Source: Gammaproteobacteria bacterium (GTDB taxonomy: Bacteria > Pseudomonadota > Gammaproteobacteria > Thiohalomonadales > Thiohalomonadaceae). From it: a DNA stretch of 53,231 nucleotides. Position 1 is the stretch's first letter, and every line of letters begins with the position of its first letter. The notes under the pieces are model-generated. The model did no database searches. It worked only from the letters and a program-made list of their open reading frames with translations, and was not told the DNA's origin. Positions 1 to 8,485 of the stretch are shown here, piece after piece. The stretch is taken from contig JANJXC010000041.1 of the NCBI GenBank assembly GCA_024709225.1, positions 1 through 53,231 of the forward strand, given 5' to 3'. A program made the translations under genes and the position numbers.

Positions 1-1
1 C

Positions 2-469
2 CTGCACTCCGGCACCGTGGTGGGCAAGCTGGAAGGCGACCGTGCCGCCACCCTGGGCTGGATCGACATCATGCGCGACAAGTACATCAAGGAAGATCGC
101 AGCCGCGGCATCATGTTCGATCAGGACTGGGGCTCCATGCCCGGCGTCATGCCGGTGGCCTCCGGCGGCATCCATGTGTGGCACATGCCGGCACTGGTCA
201 CCATCTTCGGTGATGACTCCGTGCTGCAGTTCGGCGGTGGCACCCTGGGCCATCCCTGGGGCAACGCGGCCGGCGCCGCGGCCAACCGCGTCGCGCTGGA
301 AGCCTGCGTCGAGGCCCGCAACAAGGGCGTCGCCATCGAGAAGGAAGGCAAGACCGTGCTCACCGAGGCGGCCAAGTCCAGCCCCGAGCTGAAGATGGCG
401 ATGGAGACCTGGAAAGAGATCAAGTTCGAGTTCGACACCGTCGACAAGCTGGACGTGGCGCATAAGTAA
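2..469 (+). CDS. cbbL: RuBisCO form I large subunit, C-terminal part (5' end outside window)
   Basis: This is the C-terminal 155 residues of the ribulose-1,5-bisphosphate carboxylase large subunit, which fixes CO2 in the Calvin cycle. The frame is open from base 2 and begins with [11 protein letters not shown], which contains the catalytic-loop His and loop 6 region. [10 protein letters not shown] and [11 protein letters not shown] (the phosphate-binding glycines) follow. It ends in DKLDVAHK, as form I proteins do. The next gene is the small subunit, which confirms form I. No carboxysome shell genes follow, and cbbQ/cbbO come next, so this is probably the non-carboxysomal form I type. The N-terminal two thirds lie upstream of the window. 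Confidence 0.97.
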   Translation: MHSGTVVGKLEGDRAATLGWIDIMRDKYIKEDRSRGIMFDQDWGSMPGVMPVASGGIHVWHMPALVTIFGDDSVLQFGGGTLGHPWGNAAGAAANRVALEACVEARNKGVAIEKEGKTVLTEAAKSSPELKMAMETWKEIKFEFDTVDKLDVAHK

Positions 470-540
470 AGTCGCAAGTTGCAAGTGACAAGTTGCAAGT
501 GGTGTTTCTTGCCACTTGTAACTTGAAACTTGTGACTCGA
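470..540. repeat. Intergenic inverted-repeat element, CAAGTT/AACTTG family
   Basis: Between cbbL and cbbS the left arm carries repeated CAAGTTGCAAGTG and the right arm carries CACTTGTAACTTGAAACTTG. The arms are imperfectly complementary and can fold into a long AU-rich hairpin. Related arms occur near 31.7-31.8 kb, and the ACAAGATACAAG variants at 18.0, 25.4 and 46.3 kb look like cousins. Being inside the cbbLS transcript, it could affect mRNA processing; that role is inferred. Confidence 0.7.
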
Positions 541-601
541 TTCCAGAGCGCCAGTCGAGGTTGTAAACCTAAACGAGCCACAGAATTTTGGAGCCAAGAT
601 C

Positions 602-955
602 ATGAGTGAGATGCAAGACTACAAGTCGTCGCTGAGCGACGTGTCCAGCCGCAAGTTCGAGACCTTCTCCTACCTGCCGCCGATGAGCGCCGACGACATC
701 CGCAAGCAGGTGGAGTACATCGTGAGCCGCGGCTGGAATCCGGCGGTGGAGCACACCGAACCGGAGAATGCCGCCAGCTACTTCTGGTACATGTGGAAGC
801 TGCCGATGTTCGGTGAGACCAGTGTGGATCGCATCCTGGCCGAGGCCGAGGCCTGCCACAAGGCGCACCCGAACAATCACGTGCGTCTGGTCGGCTACGA
901 CAACTTCAAGCAGTCCAAGGGCGCCGAGATGGTGGTGTTCCGCGGCAAGATGTAA
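602..955 (+). CDS. cbbS: RuBisCO form I small subunit
   Basis: A 117-residue small subunit that caps the L8 core of form I RuBisCO to give L8S8. Hallmarks are [19 protein letters not shown] near residues 19-37, the [11 protein letters not shown] segment near 45-55, and [11 protein letters not shown]-like sequence ([12 protein letters not shown]) near 60-71, followed by [13 protein letters not shown]. Length is normal for proteobacterial CbbS. It lies 132 bp after cbbL, separated by an inverted-repeat element, and is surely cotranscribed with it. A GAGCCAAG stretch sits just upstream of the ATG. Confidence 0.97.
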   Translation: MSEMQDYKSSLSDVSSRKFETFSYLPPMSADDIRKQVEYIVSRGWNPAVEHTEPENAASYFWYMWKLPMFGETSVDRILAEAEACHKAHPNNHVRLVGYDNFKQSKGAEMVVFRGKM

Positions 956-964
956 TCGGTGAAG

Positions 965-990
965 CGGCCCTGCCTTGACCGGCAGGGCCG
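965..990 (+). terminator. GC-rich hairpin after cbbS
   Basis: Arms CGGCCCTGCC and GGCAGGGCCG form a perfect 10-bp stem with a 6-nt loop. No U-run follows, so it is more likely a 3' stabiliser or attenuator that lets cbbLS mRNA accumulate above cbbQO than a full terminator. That role is inferred from the position. Confidence 0.6.
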
Positions 991-1044
991 ACCCACCGCC
1001 GCAGTGTCGGCAACGCAGTTGCCACCGCACATCAATGCAAGATT

Positions 1045-1065
1045 CCTTCTTCCCCGGGAAGAAGG
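1045..1065. repeat. Short perfect palindrome between cbbS and cbbQ
   Basis: Arms CCTTCTTCCC and GGGAAGAAGG flank a single C. It is the second hairpin in the 178-bp cbbS-cbbQ gap. It could be another processing hairpin or a small repeat remnant. Confidence 0.5.
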
Positions 1066-1133
1066 ACAGGATGAGGGAGGCCACAGGCACTCCCACCATT
1101 CCGACGAATTTGTAACGGCAGAGGGCATTCGAC

Positions 1134-1946
1134 ATGACGAATCTGGCGAGCGAGCAATACACCATCAGCAAGGAGCCTTACTACCGCGCGGTAGGGGAGG
1201 AGGTGGAACTGTACGAGGCCGCCTACGGCGCGCGCATGCCGGTGATGCTGAAAGGCCCGACCGGCTGCGGCAAGTCGCGCTTCGTGGAATACATGGCCTG
1301 GAAGCTGGGCCGCCCGCTGATCACCGTGGCCTGCAACGAGGACATGACCGCCTCCGATCTGGTCGGCCGTTTCCTGCTCGACAAGGACGGCACGCGCTGG
1401 CAGGACGGCCCGCTCACCACCGCCGCACGCATCGGCGCCATCTGTTATCTCGATGAAGTGGTGGAGGCGCGTCAGGACACCACCGTGGTGATCCATCCGC
1501 TCACCGATCATCGCCGTACCCTGCCCCTGGACAAGAAGGGCGAGCTGATCCACGCCCACCCCGATTTCCAGCTGGTGATCTCCTACAACCCCGGCTATCA
1601 GAGCCTGATGAAGGACCTCAAGCAGTCCACCAAGCAGCGCTTCGGCGCGCTGGACTTCGACTATCCCAGCGAGGACATCGAGGTGGAGATCGTCGCCACC
1701 GAAACCGGCATCGACAAGGCGACCGCGGCCAAGCTGGTGCAGATCGCCCAGCGTGCGCGCAACCTCAAGGGCCACGGCCTGGACGAAGGCATCTCCACCC
1801 GCCTGCTGGTCTACGCCGGGCAGCTCATCGCCAAGGGCGTTGTGCCGGAGGCGGCGTGCAGCATGACCCTGGTGCGTCCGCTCACCGACGACCCGGACAT
1901 GCGCGAGACGCTGGACGCCGCGGTGGCGACGTTCTTCGTGAAATAG
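1134..1946 (+). CDS. cbbQ: CbbQ AAA+ ATPase, RuBisCO activase subunit (form I locus)
   Basis: A 270-residue MoxR-type AAA+ ATPase. With CbbO it forms the CbbQO activase that uses ATP to pull inhibitory sugar phosphates out of RuBisCO. Walker A is GPTGCGKS (about residues 41-48) and Walker B is ICYLDEV. A sensor asparagine sits in [10 protein letters not shown], and [10 protein letters not shown] lies in the C-terminal lid. Length is typical. The start is preceded by AGAGGG at good spacing. It is about three quarters identical by eye to the second copy at 7587. It follows cbbLS and precedes cbbO, so it belongs to the form I enzyme. Confidence 0.96.
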   Translation: MTNLASEQYTISKEPYYRAVGEEVELYEAAYGARMPVMLKGPTGCGKSRFVEYMAWKLGRPLITVACNEDMTASDLVGRFLLDKDGTRWQDGPLTTAARIGAICYLDEVVEARQDTTVVIHPLTDHRRTLPLDKKGELIHAHPDFQLVISYNPGYQSLMKDLKQSTKQRFGALDFDYPSEDIEVEIVATETGIDKATAAKLVQIAQRARNLKGHGLDEGISTRLLVYAGQLIAKGVVPEAACSMTLVRPLTDDPDMRETLDAAVATFFVK

Positions 1947-1948
1947 AT

Positions 1949-2033
1949 GTAGGTTGGGTTAGCGCAGCGTAACCCAACAGGGTGCCGAGGCAATGTTGGG
2001 TTACGGCACAAAACAGCGCCTAACCCAACCTAC
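1949..2033. repeat. Inverted-repeat element, GTAGGTTGGG family, in the cbbQ-cbbO gap
   Basis: Left arm GTAGGTTGGGTTAGCGCAG and right arm ending CTAACCCAACCTAC are complementary, and inner GTAACCCAAC / GTTGGGTTAC copies add a second stem. It starts 2 bp after the cbbQ stop and ends 24 bp before the cbbO start. The same family lies in the equivalent gap of the second cbbQ-cbbO pair (8397-8465). Confidence 0.8.
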
Positions 2034-2057
2034 CAAGGCTGATGGCAGGAGACAGGC

Positions 2058-4394
2058 ATGACCATCTCGCTCGATGATTACCGCGACTGCCTGGAGAAGG
2101 CGGCGCCGGAGGTGAAGGACACGCTGGAGGCCACCTTTCACGAGGCGGCGCGCCTCATGTCGCCCGCCGGCCTGCAGGAGTACATGGACGGCGCCAGGGC
2201 GCTGTGCAGCCTGAGCCGTGGCCATGACCTGGTGATCAGCTATCTGCAGGAAATGCCGCTGGTGGTGAAGGAGTGCGGCGAGGATGTGATCCGCGACTGT
2301 GTCAACGCCGCCCTCAAGCTGTCGTCCATGACCTCGGGCGAGGTGATCGCCCTGCTGTTCAGCGGCCTGCCGACGGCGTCGCGGCGCCTGGGCGATCCGG
2401 AGCTGCTGCGCGGCTACCTCACCTTTGTGCATCAGCTCTCGGCCAGGGCCGCGCGCGGCCTGCGGCCGATGCTCAATCACATCGACGAACTGCTCTCCAA
2501 GCTGACCCTGAGCGGCCTGCGCCGCTGGGCCTTTTTCGGCGCCGAGGCCTATCGCCGCGACCTCAACAATCTGGTGGCCTATTTCGACCTGAAGACCACC
2601 GACAGCGTGGCGGTGCTGCAGAAGGAACGCCGCGGCACGCTGTTCGTCGACATCCAGCGCAAGATCAATTTCTATCTGCGCGCGCTGTGGGGGCGCGACT
2701 TCTTCCTGCGCCCGAGCGCCGCCGATTACGAGGGCTTCCGACCCTATCTGGAAAAGCATGTCATCCATCTGCCCGACGCGCTGGACGATGTCGCCGGCGT
2801 CAGCGGACTGGAGCTGTACCGTGCCTCCGCCGCGCACATGGCCGCGCACCTGTGTTACACCACGGCGCCGATCTCCGCCGAGCAGCTGTCGCCGGCGCAG
2901 ATGTTCTTCATCGGTCTGCTGGAGGATGCGCGCGTCGAGTACCAGGCGGTGCAGGCCTTTCCCGGCCTGAAGAAACTCTGGCTGTCGCTGCTCAACCTGC
3001 AGCACGACGGCACGGTGGAGCATCCCACGGTGATCGCCCTGGAACGGGCGGCGGCGATGCTGCTCGATCCTTCGCTGCGCAGCGACGATGCCGAGGTCAA
3101 TGCGGTGATGGAAAAGTTTCACGCCAACATCGAGACCAACAAGCACGACAACCAGTTCTCCTGGCACATGGGGCTGGAACTGTTCAACGTGTTCGCCGCC
3201 CGCCGCGATGTGCCCAGTCTGCGCGTGCTGCAGTCGCTGCGCATCCCCTATCGCGACGACAACCGCTTCGTGTGGGAGTTCGAGGAGTTCTCCTGGGAGC
3301 AGGGCGCCATGCTCAGCGGCCAGTCGCGCCAGGTGCGCCGTCAGGTCAGCGCGGTGGAGATGGCCAACGAGGTGGATTCCGAACTGGCCGGTGACGACGC
3401 GCAGGAGATCTGGGTCTGCTCCACCGAGTTCTATCCCTATGAGGATGCCGGTGAGGCGACGCAGAGCTTCAACGAGATGTGGGGCAAGGAACCGGTGTCG
3501 GAGCCGTATCACTATCACGAGTGGGACTACCAGGTGCAGCTGCACCGCCCCGACTGGGTGACGCTGTACGAGCGGCGCCAGGCCAAGGGCGACCCGGAAG
3601 AGATCGATCGCATCCTGCTCGACTACAAGCCGGTGGCCTTCCGCATCAAGCAGATCATCGACCTGCTGACGCCGGAGGGGGTGACGCGCCAGCGCAACAT
3701 GGAAGACGGCGACGAGATCGACGTCAATGCGGCGGTCGATGCCATGGTGTCGATTCGCATGGGCCAGCAGCCCAATCCGCGCATCACCATGCGCAACGTG
3801 ATCAACCGCCGCGACCTGTCGGTGCTGGTGCTGCTCGACCTGTCCGAGTCCACCAACGAGCTGGTGGAGGGCACGGACAAGAGCGTGCTGGCGCTGACGC
3901 GCGAAGCCTGCGCCCTGGTGGCCACGGCCATCAACGGCATCGGCGACCCCTTCGCCATCCACGGTTTCGCCTCCGACGGGCGTCACGACGTGCAGTATTT
4001 CCGCTTCAAGAATTTCAACCAGAAATTCGACGACGAGGTGAAGGGGCGGCTGGCCGGCATGCGCGGCGGCCTGTCCACGCGCATGGGCGGCGCGCTGCGC
4101 CACGCCGGGCAGCACCTGCTCAAGCAGCCCGAGCGCAAGAAGTTGCTGCTGGTGATCACCGACGGCGAGCCGGCGGACATCGATGAGCGCGATCCGCAGC
4201 ACCTGCGCCACGATGCGCGCAAGGCGGTGGACGAACTGTACAGCAAGGGCGTGATGACCTATTGCCTGACCCTGGACCCCAACGCCGACAATTACGTGAA
4301 GCGCATCTTCGGCGCCAACAACTACACCATCATCGATCACGTGCAGCGGCTGCCGGAGAAACTGCCGACGCTGTTTGCCAGCCTGACGCGATGA
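2058..4394 (+). CDS. cbbO: CbbO, RuBisCO activase adaptor with VWA domain (form I locus)
   Basis: A 778-residue protein. CbbO binds the CbbQ hexamer and docks on RuBisCO through its C-terminal von Willebrand factor A domain. The N-terminal ~550 residues are helical and family-specific. The VWA domain has the metal-binding MIDAS motif DLSEST near residue 595 and TDGEPAD near 704. The end PEKLPTLFASLTR matches the paralogue's PEKLPQLFMALTK. A GGCAGGAGACAGGC stretch gives a strong ribosome site. The gene is cotranscribed with cbbQ across an inverted-repeat element. Confidence 0.95.
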   Translation: MTISLDDYRDCLEKAAPEVKDTLEATFHEAARLMSPAGLQEYMDGARALCSLSRGHDLVISYLQEMPLVVKECGEDVIRDCVNAALKLSSMTSGEVIALLFSGLPTASRRLGDPELLRGYLTFVHQLSARAARGLRPMLNHIDELLSKLTLSGLRRWAFFGAEAYRRDLNNLVAYFDLKTTDSVAVLQKERRGTLFVDIQRKINFYLRALWGRDFFLRPSAADYEGFRPYLEKHVIHLPDALDDVAGVSGLELYRASAAHMAAHLCYTTAPISAEQLSPAQMFFIGLLEDARVEYQAVQAFPGLKKLWLSLLNLQHDGTVEHPTVIALERAAAMLLDPSLRSDDAEVNAVMEKFHANIETNKHDNQFSWHMGLELFNVFAARRDVPSLRVLQSLRIPYRDDNRFVWEFEEFSWEQGAMLSGQSRQVRRQVSAVEMANEVDSELAGDDAQEIWVCSTEFYPYEDAGEATQSFNEMWGKEPVSEPYHYHEWDYQVQLHRPDWVTLYERRQAKGDPEEIDRILLDYKPVAFRIKQIIDLLTPEGVTRQRNMEDGDEIDVNAAVDAMVSIRMGQQPNPRITMRNVINRRDLSVLVLLDLSESTNELVEGTDKSVLALTREACALVATAINGIGDPFAIHGFASDGRHDVQYFRFKNFNQKFDDEVKGRLAGMRGGLSTRMGGALRHAGQHLLKQPERKKLLLVITDGEPADIDERDPQHLRHDARKAVDELYSKGVMTYCLTLDPNADNYVKRIFGANNYTIIDHVQRLPEKLPTLFASLTR

Positions 4395-4404
4395 GACCGA
4401 CGCG

Positions 4405-4761
4405 ATGGCGCACCGCCTGGAGGATGTGCCGGTCTACGCCCAGCGGCCCGACGCCATCGAGGCGGTGCAGTACAATCTGTGGCGCCGCGCCCGCCAGCGC
4501 TATGGCCATCCGCTGCGGCTGGAGCTGCCGGGCCTGTCCGGCATGGAGCTGATCCTGGACGACGCGGCCTGGGTGGTGGTGGATGCAAGGCAGTTCGATC
4601 TGCCGGTGCTGGCCTGGGTGGAATTTCAGGACCATGGCCGCGCGCTGCATGCGCCGGTGCCCTGCACGCTGAATTACTACCATTTCGCTGCCAGCCGCCT
4701 GCGCGGCAAGGTGCTGGATATCCTGCAGCAGGCGCTGGAAGATCGGCTGCATACCAAGTAG
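4405..4761 (+). CDS. Conserved-looking protein of the cbb operon, function unknown
   Basis: A 118-residue soluble protein starting 10 bp after the cbbO stop, so almost certainly translated from the same mRNA. It has no signal peptide, membrane segment or nucleotide motif that I can see. A sheet-rich middle (LRLELPGLSGMELILDD, AWVVVDARQFDLPVLAWVEF) is followed by an amphipathic C-terminal helix. I do not recognise the family. The operon position between the activase and a carbonic anhydrase suggests a role in RuBisCO maintenance, but that is context only. Its TAG stop lies inside the next repeat element. Confidence 0.8.
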   Translation: MAHRLEDVPVYAQRPDAIEAVQYNLWRRARQRYGHPLRLELPGLSGMELILDDAAWVVVDARQFDLPVLAWVEFQDHGRALHAPVPCTLNYYHFAASRLRGKVLDILQQALEDRLHTK

Positions 4762-4894
4762 GGTGCGTACCGCGCACCATTTGCCGCCGGCGTAGGGTCG
4801 GCTTCAGCCGACCAAAGAAGACGCACGATGCGTTGCGGCCGGCTGAAGCCGGCCCTACGGGAGCGCTTGACGGGGCGCGCAGTGCGCACCCTAC
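4758..4894. repeat. Nested inverted-repeat element, GTAGGGTGCG family with an inner GGCTTCAGCC hairpin
   Basis: Outer arms GTAGGGTGCG and CGCACCCTAC enclose inner arms GTAGGGTCGGCTTCAGCCG and CGGCTGAAGCCGGCCCTAC. The outer left arm begins in the last codon of the preceding gene and supplies its TAG stop. The GTAGGGTGCG family recurs at 10828, 22791 and 31670. The nesting suggests one element inserted in another. Confidence 0.8.
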
Positions 4895-4914
4895 ATGATT
4901 AAGAGGCTGCAACC

Positions 4915-5226
4915 ATGAGTCAACAAACCGCCGGCTATGTCGGCATCGACAACGACGACAATGCCGGCATGACCGCGCTGGCGCGCATCGTGCGCGATGC
5001 CTGGGTGTTCGGCCTGCTGCCGGAAAGCGAGACCTGTCAGGGCTGGTCGGCCCAGCAGATGCAGGGGCTGTATGAACAGGTGCATACCGCGTGGGAGCCC
5101 TACGCCCATCTGCCCAGCCGCCTGCCCGAGGCGCTGCGCGCGCGCCACGCCCGCATCCACGATGCGGCGCTGGAGCGCGCCCGGGCACAGGGCTGGGATG
5201 CGAATCTGGACGAAGAAGATGAGTGA
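4915..5226 (+). CDS. Small acidic protein of the cbb operon, function unknown
   Basis: A 103-residue, mostly helical soluble protein with an acidic tail (NLDEEDE). A central stretch around residues 28-60 contains WVFGLLPESETCQGW. No known domain is recognised. It lies between the unknown gene at 4405 and the gamma carbonic anhydrase gene (36-bp gap), in the same direction as the cbb genes. A role in the CO2-fixation complex is possible but rests only on position. AAGAGG lies upstream of the ATG. Confidence 0.78.
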   Translation: MSQQTAGYVGIDNDDNAGMTALARIVRDAWVFGLLPESETCQGWSAQQMQGLYEQVHTAWEPYAHLPSRLPEALRARHARIHDAALERARAQGWDANLDEEDE

Positions 5227-5262
5227 GTCGGCACTGGCGAGCCTTAACCAGGAGAACACGGC

Positions 5263-5823
5263 GTGATACGCAAGAACCCCAGCGGCGACCTGCCCGTCAT
5301 CCACGAAACCGCCTTCGTCGACCCGACTGCCATCATCTGCGGCAAGGTGATCGTGCACGAAAACGTGTTCATCGGACCCTATGCGGTGATCCGCGCCGAT
5401 GAGGTGACCGCCGCCGGCGGCATGGAGCCGATCATCATCGGCGCCAACTCCAACATCCAGGACGGCGTGGTGATCCACTCCAAGTCCGGCGCCGCGGTGA
5501 CCATCGGCGAACACACCTCCATCGCCCACCGCTCCATCGTGCACGGCCCGTGCAGGGTGGGCGACCGCGTGTTCATCGGCTTCAACTCCGTGCTGTTCAA
5601 CTGCGAGATCGGCGCCGGTTCGGTGGTGCGGCACAACTCGGTGGTGGAGGGCTGCCACGTGCCCGAGGGCTTCCACATCCCGTCCACCACCAACATTCAC
5701 AACGACGAGGAACTGGCCAAGATCGAGCCGGTTCCCGTTGACATGGCCGCCTTTTCCGAGGACGTGGCCCGTACCAACGTCGACCTGGTGCGCGGCTACA
5801 AGCGCCTGGCCAACGAATTCTGA
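5263..5823 (+). CDS. CcmM-like gamma-class carbonic anhydrase (left-handed beta-helix)
   Basis: A 186-residue hexapeptide-repeat protein. The three zinc ligands of gamma-CAs are in place: H72 (QDGVVIHS), H89 and H94 (IAHRSIVHG). The supporting residues R43 and D45 (IRAD) and Q66 are also present. The RADE insertion and IGANSNIQDGVVIH, AHRSIVHGPC and FIGFNSVLFN resemble the N-terminal domain of the carboxysome protein CcmM, but the RbcS-like repeats of CcmM are absent. It probably interconverts bicarbonate and CO2 near RuBisCO. Activity is inferred from the ligands. The start follows CAGGAGAACACGGC, and GTG/ATG choice is clear. Confidence 0.88.
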   Translation: MIRKNPSGDLPVIHETAFVDPTAIICGKVIVHENVFIGPYAVIRADEVTAAGGMEPIIIGANSNIQDGVVIHSKSGAAVTIGEHTSIAHRSIVHGPCRVGDRVFIGFNSVLFNCEIGAGSVVRHNSVVEGCHVPEGFHIPSTTNIHNDEELAKIEPVPVDMAAFSEDVARTNVDLVRGYKRLANEF

Positions 5824-5872
5824 CCCCGGAGGATGACCCGCCCGCCCAGTCCCACCCCGCAGTACCCCAACG

Positions 5873-5896
5873 ATAGATAAGTAATTACTTATCTAT
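5873..5896. promoter_or_regulatory. 24-bp perfect palindrome upstream of cbbM, candidate operator
   Basis: Two 12-bp arms, ATAGATAAGTAA and its exact complement TTACTTATCTAT, meet without a gap in an AT-rich island inside GC-rich DNA, 148 bp before cbbM. The likely regulator is CbbR, a LysR type that binds AT-rich dyads upstream of cbb operons. No cbbR lies in the window, so the assignment is inference. Confidence 0.65.
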
Positions 5897-5954
5897 TCCA
5901 TCAATATTTCAGATTTTCTTTATGAAAATCGATCGAGTATCTTTTACCCCGCGT

Positions 5955-5985
5955 TTTATACAGATACGGTTTCTGTGTATATGAT
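5955..5985 (+). promoter_or_regulatory. Candidate sigma-70 promoter of cbbM
   Basis: TTTATA (5955-5960) and TATATG (5978-5983) are 17 bp apart, about 60 bp before the cbbM ATG. The spacer holds an imperfect dyad, CAGA-tacggtt-TCTG. The placement downstream of the 24-bp palindrome fits LysR-type activation. No experiment is implied. Confidence 0.4.
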
Positions 5986-6043
5986 GGCGGCCTGAGCACC
6001 ATGCCCGCCGTTTTTTACTCAAACAATGTCAGGGGTATCAAAG

Positions 6044-7423
6044 ATGGATCAGTCCGCACGTTATGCCGACCTCTCGCTGAAAGAAGAGGATCTGATCAAG
6101 GGTGGCAAGCACATTCTGTGCGCCTACAAGATGAAGCCGGCCAAGGGCTATGGTTTCCTGGAAGTGGCTGCCCACTTCGCTGCCGAGTCTTCCACCGGCA
6201 CCAATGTTGAAGTCTGCACCACCGACGAATTCACCAAGGGCGTCGACGCCCTGGTCTACATGATCGACGAAGCCACCGAAGAGATGCGCATTGCGTATCC
6301 GCTGGAGCTGTTCGATCGCAACATCATCGACGGCCGCATGATGATGGTCTCCTTCCTGACCCTGACCATCGGCAACAACCAGGGCATGGGCGACTGCGAA
6401 TACGCCAAGATGTACGACTTCTACGTGCCCCGCCGCGCCATCGAGCTGTTCGATGGTCCGTCCGTGGACATCAGCAACCTGTGGCGCATCCTCGGCCGCC
6501 CGGTCGTCGACGGCGGCTATATCTCCGGCACCATCATCAAGCCGAAGCTGGGCCTGCGTCCGGAGCCGTTCGCCAAGGCGGCCTACCAGTTCTGGCTGGG
6601 TGGCGACTTCATCAAGAACGACGAGCCGCAGGGCAACCAGGTGTTCTGCCCGGCCAAGAAGGTCTACCCGCTGGTATATGACTCCATGAAGCGCGCCATG
6701 GACGAGACCGGCGAGGCCAAGATCTTCTCCGCCAACATCACCGCCGACGACCACGCCGAAATGATCGCCCGTGGCGAGTTCATCCTCGAGACCTTCGGTC
6801 CCGACGCCGACAAGGTGGCCTTCCTGGTCGACGGTTACGTCGGCGGCCCGGGCATGGTGACCACTGCCCGCCGTTACTTCTCCCGTCAGTACCTGCACTA
6901 CCACCGTGCCGGCCATGGCGCCGTGACCTCCCCCAGCTCCAAGCGCGGCTACACTGCCTACGTGCTGGCCAAGATGAGCCGTCTGCAGGGTGCCTCCGGT
7001 ATCCACGTCGGTACCATGGGCTACGGCAAGATGGAAGGCAGCAAGGACGACCGCGCCATTGCCTACATCTGCGAGCGCGACAGCTACACCGGTCCGGCCT
7101 ACCACCAGGAGTGGTACGGCATGCGTCCGACCACCCCGATCATCTCCGGTGGCATGAACGCCCTGCGTCTGCCGGGCTTCTTCGAGAACCTGGGCCACGG
7201 CAACGTGATCAACACCGCCGGTGGTGGTTCCTACGGCCACATCGACTCCCCGGCCGCCGGTGCCAAGTCCCTGCGCCAGGCCTACGAGTGCTGGAAGGCC
7301 AAGGCCGACCCGATCGAGTGGGCCAAGGAGCACAAGGAATTCGCCCGCGCCTTCGAGTCGTTCCCGCACGACGCCGACAAGATTTACCCGGGCTGGCGTG
7401 AAAAGCTGGGCGTGCACAAGTAA
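6044..7423 (+). CDS. cbbM: RuBisCO form II
   Basis: A 459-residue form II ribulose-bisphosphate carboxylase, the usual length. It has [20 protein letters not shown] with the catalytic Lys, [14 protein letters not shown] with the carbamylated Lys and metal ligands D and E (the family motif), and [12 protein letters not shown] before loop 6 ([10 protein letters not shown]). The form II enzyme favours high CO2 and low O2. I start at the ATG at 6044 because [12 protein letters not shown] is the family N terminus and AGGGG lies about 10 bp upstream; an in-frame ATG at 6026 would add six residues. It has its own promoter region and terminator. Confidence 0.98.
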   Translation: MDQSARYADLSLKEEDLIKGGKHILCAYKMKPAKGYGFLEVAAHFAAESSTGTNVEVCTTDEFTKGVDALVYMIDEATEEMRIAYPLELFDRNIIDGRMMMVSFLTLTIGNNQGMGDCEYAKMYDFYVPRRAIELFDGPSVDISNLWRILGRPVVDGGYISGTIIKPKLGLRPEPFAKAAYQFWLGGDFIKNDEPQGNQVFCPAKKVYPLVYDSMKRAMDETGEAKIFSANITADDHAEMIARGEFILETFGPDADKVAFLVDGYVGGPGMVTTARRYFSRQYLHYHRAGHGAVTSPSSKRGYTAYVLAKMSRLQGASGIHVGTMGYGKMEGSKDDRAIAYICERDSYTGPAYHQEWYGMRPTTPIISGGMNALRLPGFFENLGHGNVINTAGGGSYGHIDSPAAGAKSLRQAYECWKAKADPIEWAKEHKEFARAFESFPHDADKIYPGWREKLGVHK

Positions 7424-7451
7424 GCAGCACGTGCAGTTGTAGGTAATACAG

Positions 7452-7482
7452 AGAAACGCCCCCTCTTTCGGGGGCGTTTTTC
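7452..7482 (+). terminator. Rho-independent terminator after cbbM
   Basis: Stem AAACGCCCCC / GGGGGCGTTT with a short CTCTTTC-type loop is followed by TTTTTCTT. It should end most cbbM transcripts and make cbbQ2O2 a lower-level read-through or a separate unit. Confidence 0.9.
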
Positions 7483-7586
7483 TTCCTGTAGTACAAGCAC
7501 ATGGTTAATATGGGAATCGCAGGGCGCAGGCCAGCGCACATCGCACGCGGTGCGCGGCGGCATGCGGATTTGCACAGGAGAATGTG

Positions 7587-8390
7587 ATGAGCGACAAAGA
7601 ACAGTACAAGGTCCACAAGGAACCCTTCTATCAGCCGCAGGGCAATGAAGTCGCCCTGTACGAGGCCGCCTATCGCAACCGCCTGCCGGTGATGGTCAAG
7701 GGCCCGACCGGCTGCGGCAAGTCGCGCTTCATCGAATACATGGCGTGGAAACTGGGCAAGCCGCTGATCACCGTGGCCTGCAACGAGGACATGACTGCCT
7801 CCGACCTGGTGGGCCGCTATCTGCTCGAGGCCGGCGGCACGCGCTGGCTCGACGGCCCGCTCACCACCGCCGCGCGCATCGGCGCCATCTGTTATCTGGA
7901 TGAAGTGGTGGAGGCGCGCCAGGACACCACCGTGGTGATCCACCCGCTCACCGACCACCGTCGCACCCTGCCGCTGGACAAGAAGGGTGAGCTGATCGAG
8001 GCGCATCCCGATTTCCAGTTGGTGATCTCCTACAACCCCGGCTACCAGTCGCTGATGAAGGACCTCAAGCAGTCCACCAAGCAGCGCTTCACCGCCTTCG
8101 AATTCGATTACCCGGCCGCCGAGCTGGAGACCACCATCCTGGCCAAGGAGACCGGGCTGGACACCGCCGTCGCCGGCAGGCTGGTGAAGATCGGCCAGAC
8201 CGCGCGCAACCTGAAGGGCCACGGCCTCGACGAGGGCATCTCCACCCGCTTGCTGGTCTACGCCGCCACCCTGATCAAGGACGGCGTGGAACCGCGTGAC
8301 GCCTGCCGTATGGCGCTGGTGCGTCCGATCACCGACGATGCCGACATCCGCGAGACCCTGGATCACGCCATCGACGCGACCTTCGCCTGA
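7587..8390 (+). CDS. cbbQ: CbbQ AAA+ ATPase, RuBisCO activase subunit (form II locus)
   Basis: A 267-residue paralogue of the CbbQ at 1134, with Walker A GPTGCGKS, Walker B ICYLDEV and the lid segment [10 protein letters not shown]. It sits behind cbbM, so it should energise the form II activase. The ATG at 7587 is chosen because AGGAG lies 6 bp upstream; the in-frame GTG at 7584 would be only 3 bp from it. The central ATPase core is nearly identical to the first copy, while the N terminus and the lid differ, which fits an old duplication with specialisation. Confidence 0.95.
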   Translation: MSDKEQYKVHKEPFYQPQGNEVALYEAAYRNRLPVMVKGPTGCGKSRFIEYMAWKLGKPLITVACNEDMTASDLVGRYLLEAGGTRWLDGPLTTAARIGAICYLDEVVEARQDTTVVIHPLTDHRRTLPLDKKGELIEAHPDFQLVISYNPGYQSLMKDLKQSTKQRFTAFEFDYPAAELETTILAKETGLDTAVAGRLVKIGQTARNLKGHGLDEGISTRLLVYAATLIKDGVEPRDACRMALVRPITDDADIRETLDHAIDATFA

Positions 8391-8396
8391 TGATGT

Positions 8397-8465
8397 GTAG
8401 GTTGGGCTGAGGTACGAAGCCCAACACTGTGTTGCGCCATGTTGGGCTTCCTTCGTCAGCCCAAT
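8397..8465. repeat. Inverted-repeat element, GTAGGTTGGG family, in the cbbQ2-cbbO2 gap
   Basis: Arms GTAGGTTGGGCTGA and TCAGCCCAA, with inner GAAGCCCAAC / GTTGGGCTTC, fold on themselves. The element is shorter than its relative at 1949-2033 but occupies the same intergenic position in the paralogous gene pair. An open frame runs through it into cbbO2 from a GTG, which I regard as accidental. Confidence 0.78.
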
Positions 8466-8485
8466 TTATTAAGGCTTTTGGAGTC

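Noticed and set aside
2001-4340. A 779-codon open frame on the minus strand opposite cbbO
   Set aside because: It is antisense to a clearly recognised gene, has low-complexity His/Ala/Gln-rich composition and no family match. GC-rich DNA commonly leaves the opposite frame open.
2-5823. Carboxysome locus
   Set aside because: No csoS or ccm shell genes are present; cbbQ and cbbO directly follow cbbLS, and the gamma-CA lacks CcmM's C-terminal repeats.
6038-7417. Long minus-strand frame opposite cbbM
   Set aside because: cbbM has all catalytic motifs in the plus frame; the antisense frame is a composition artefact.
8429-8485. Upstream extension of cbbO2 from a GTG at 8429
   Set aside because: The extra residues are the translation of the inverted-repeat element, and a good GGAG lies just before the ATG at 8486.
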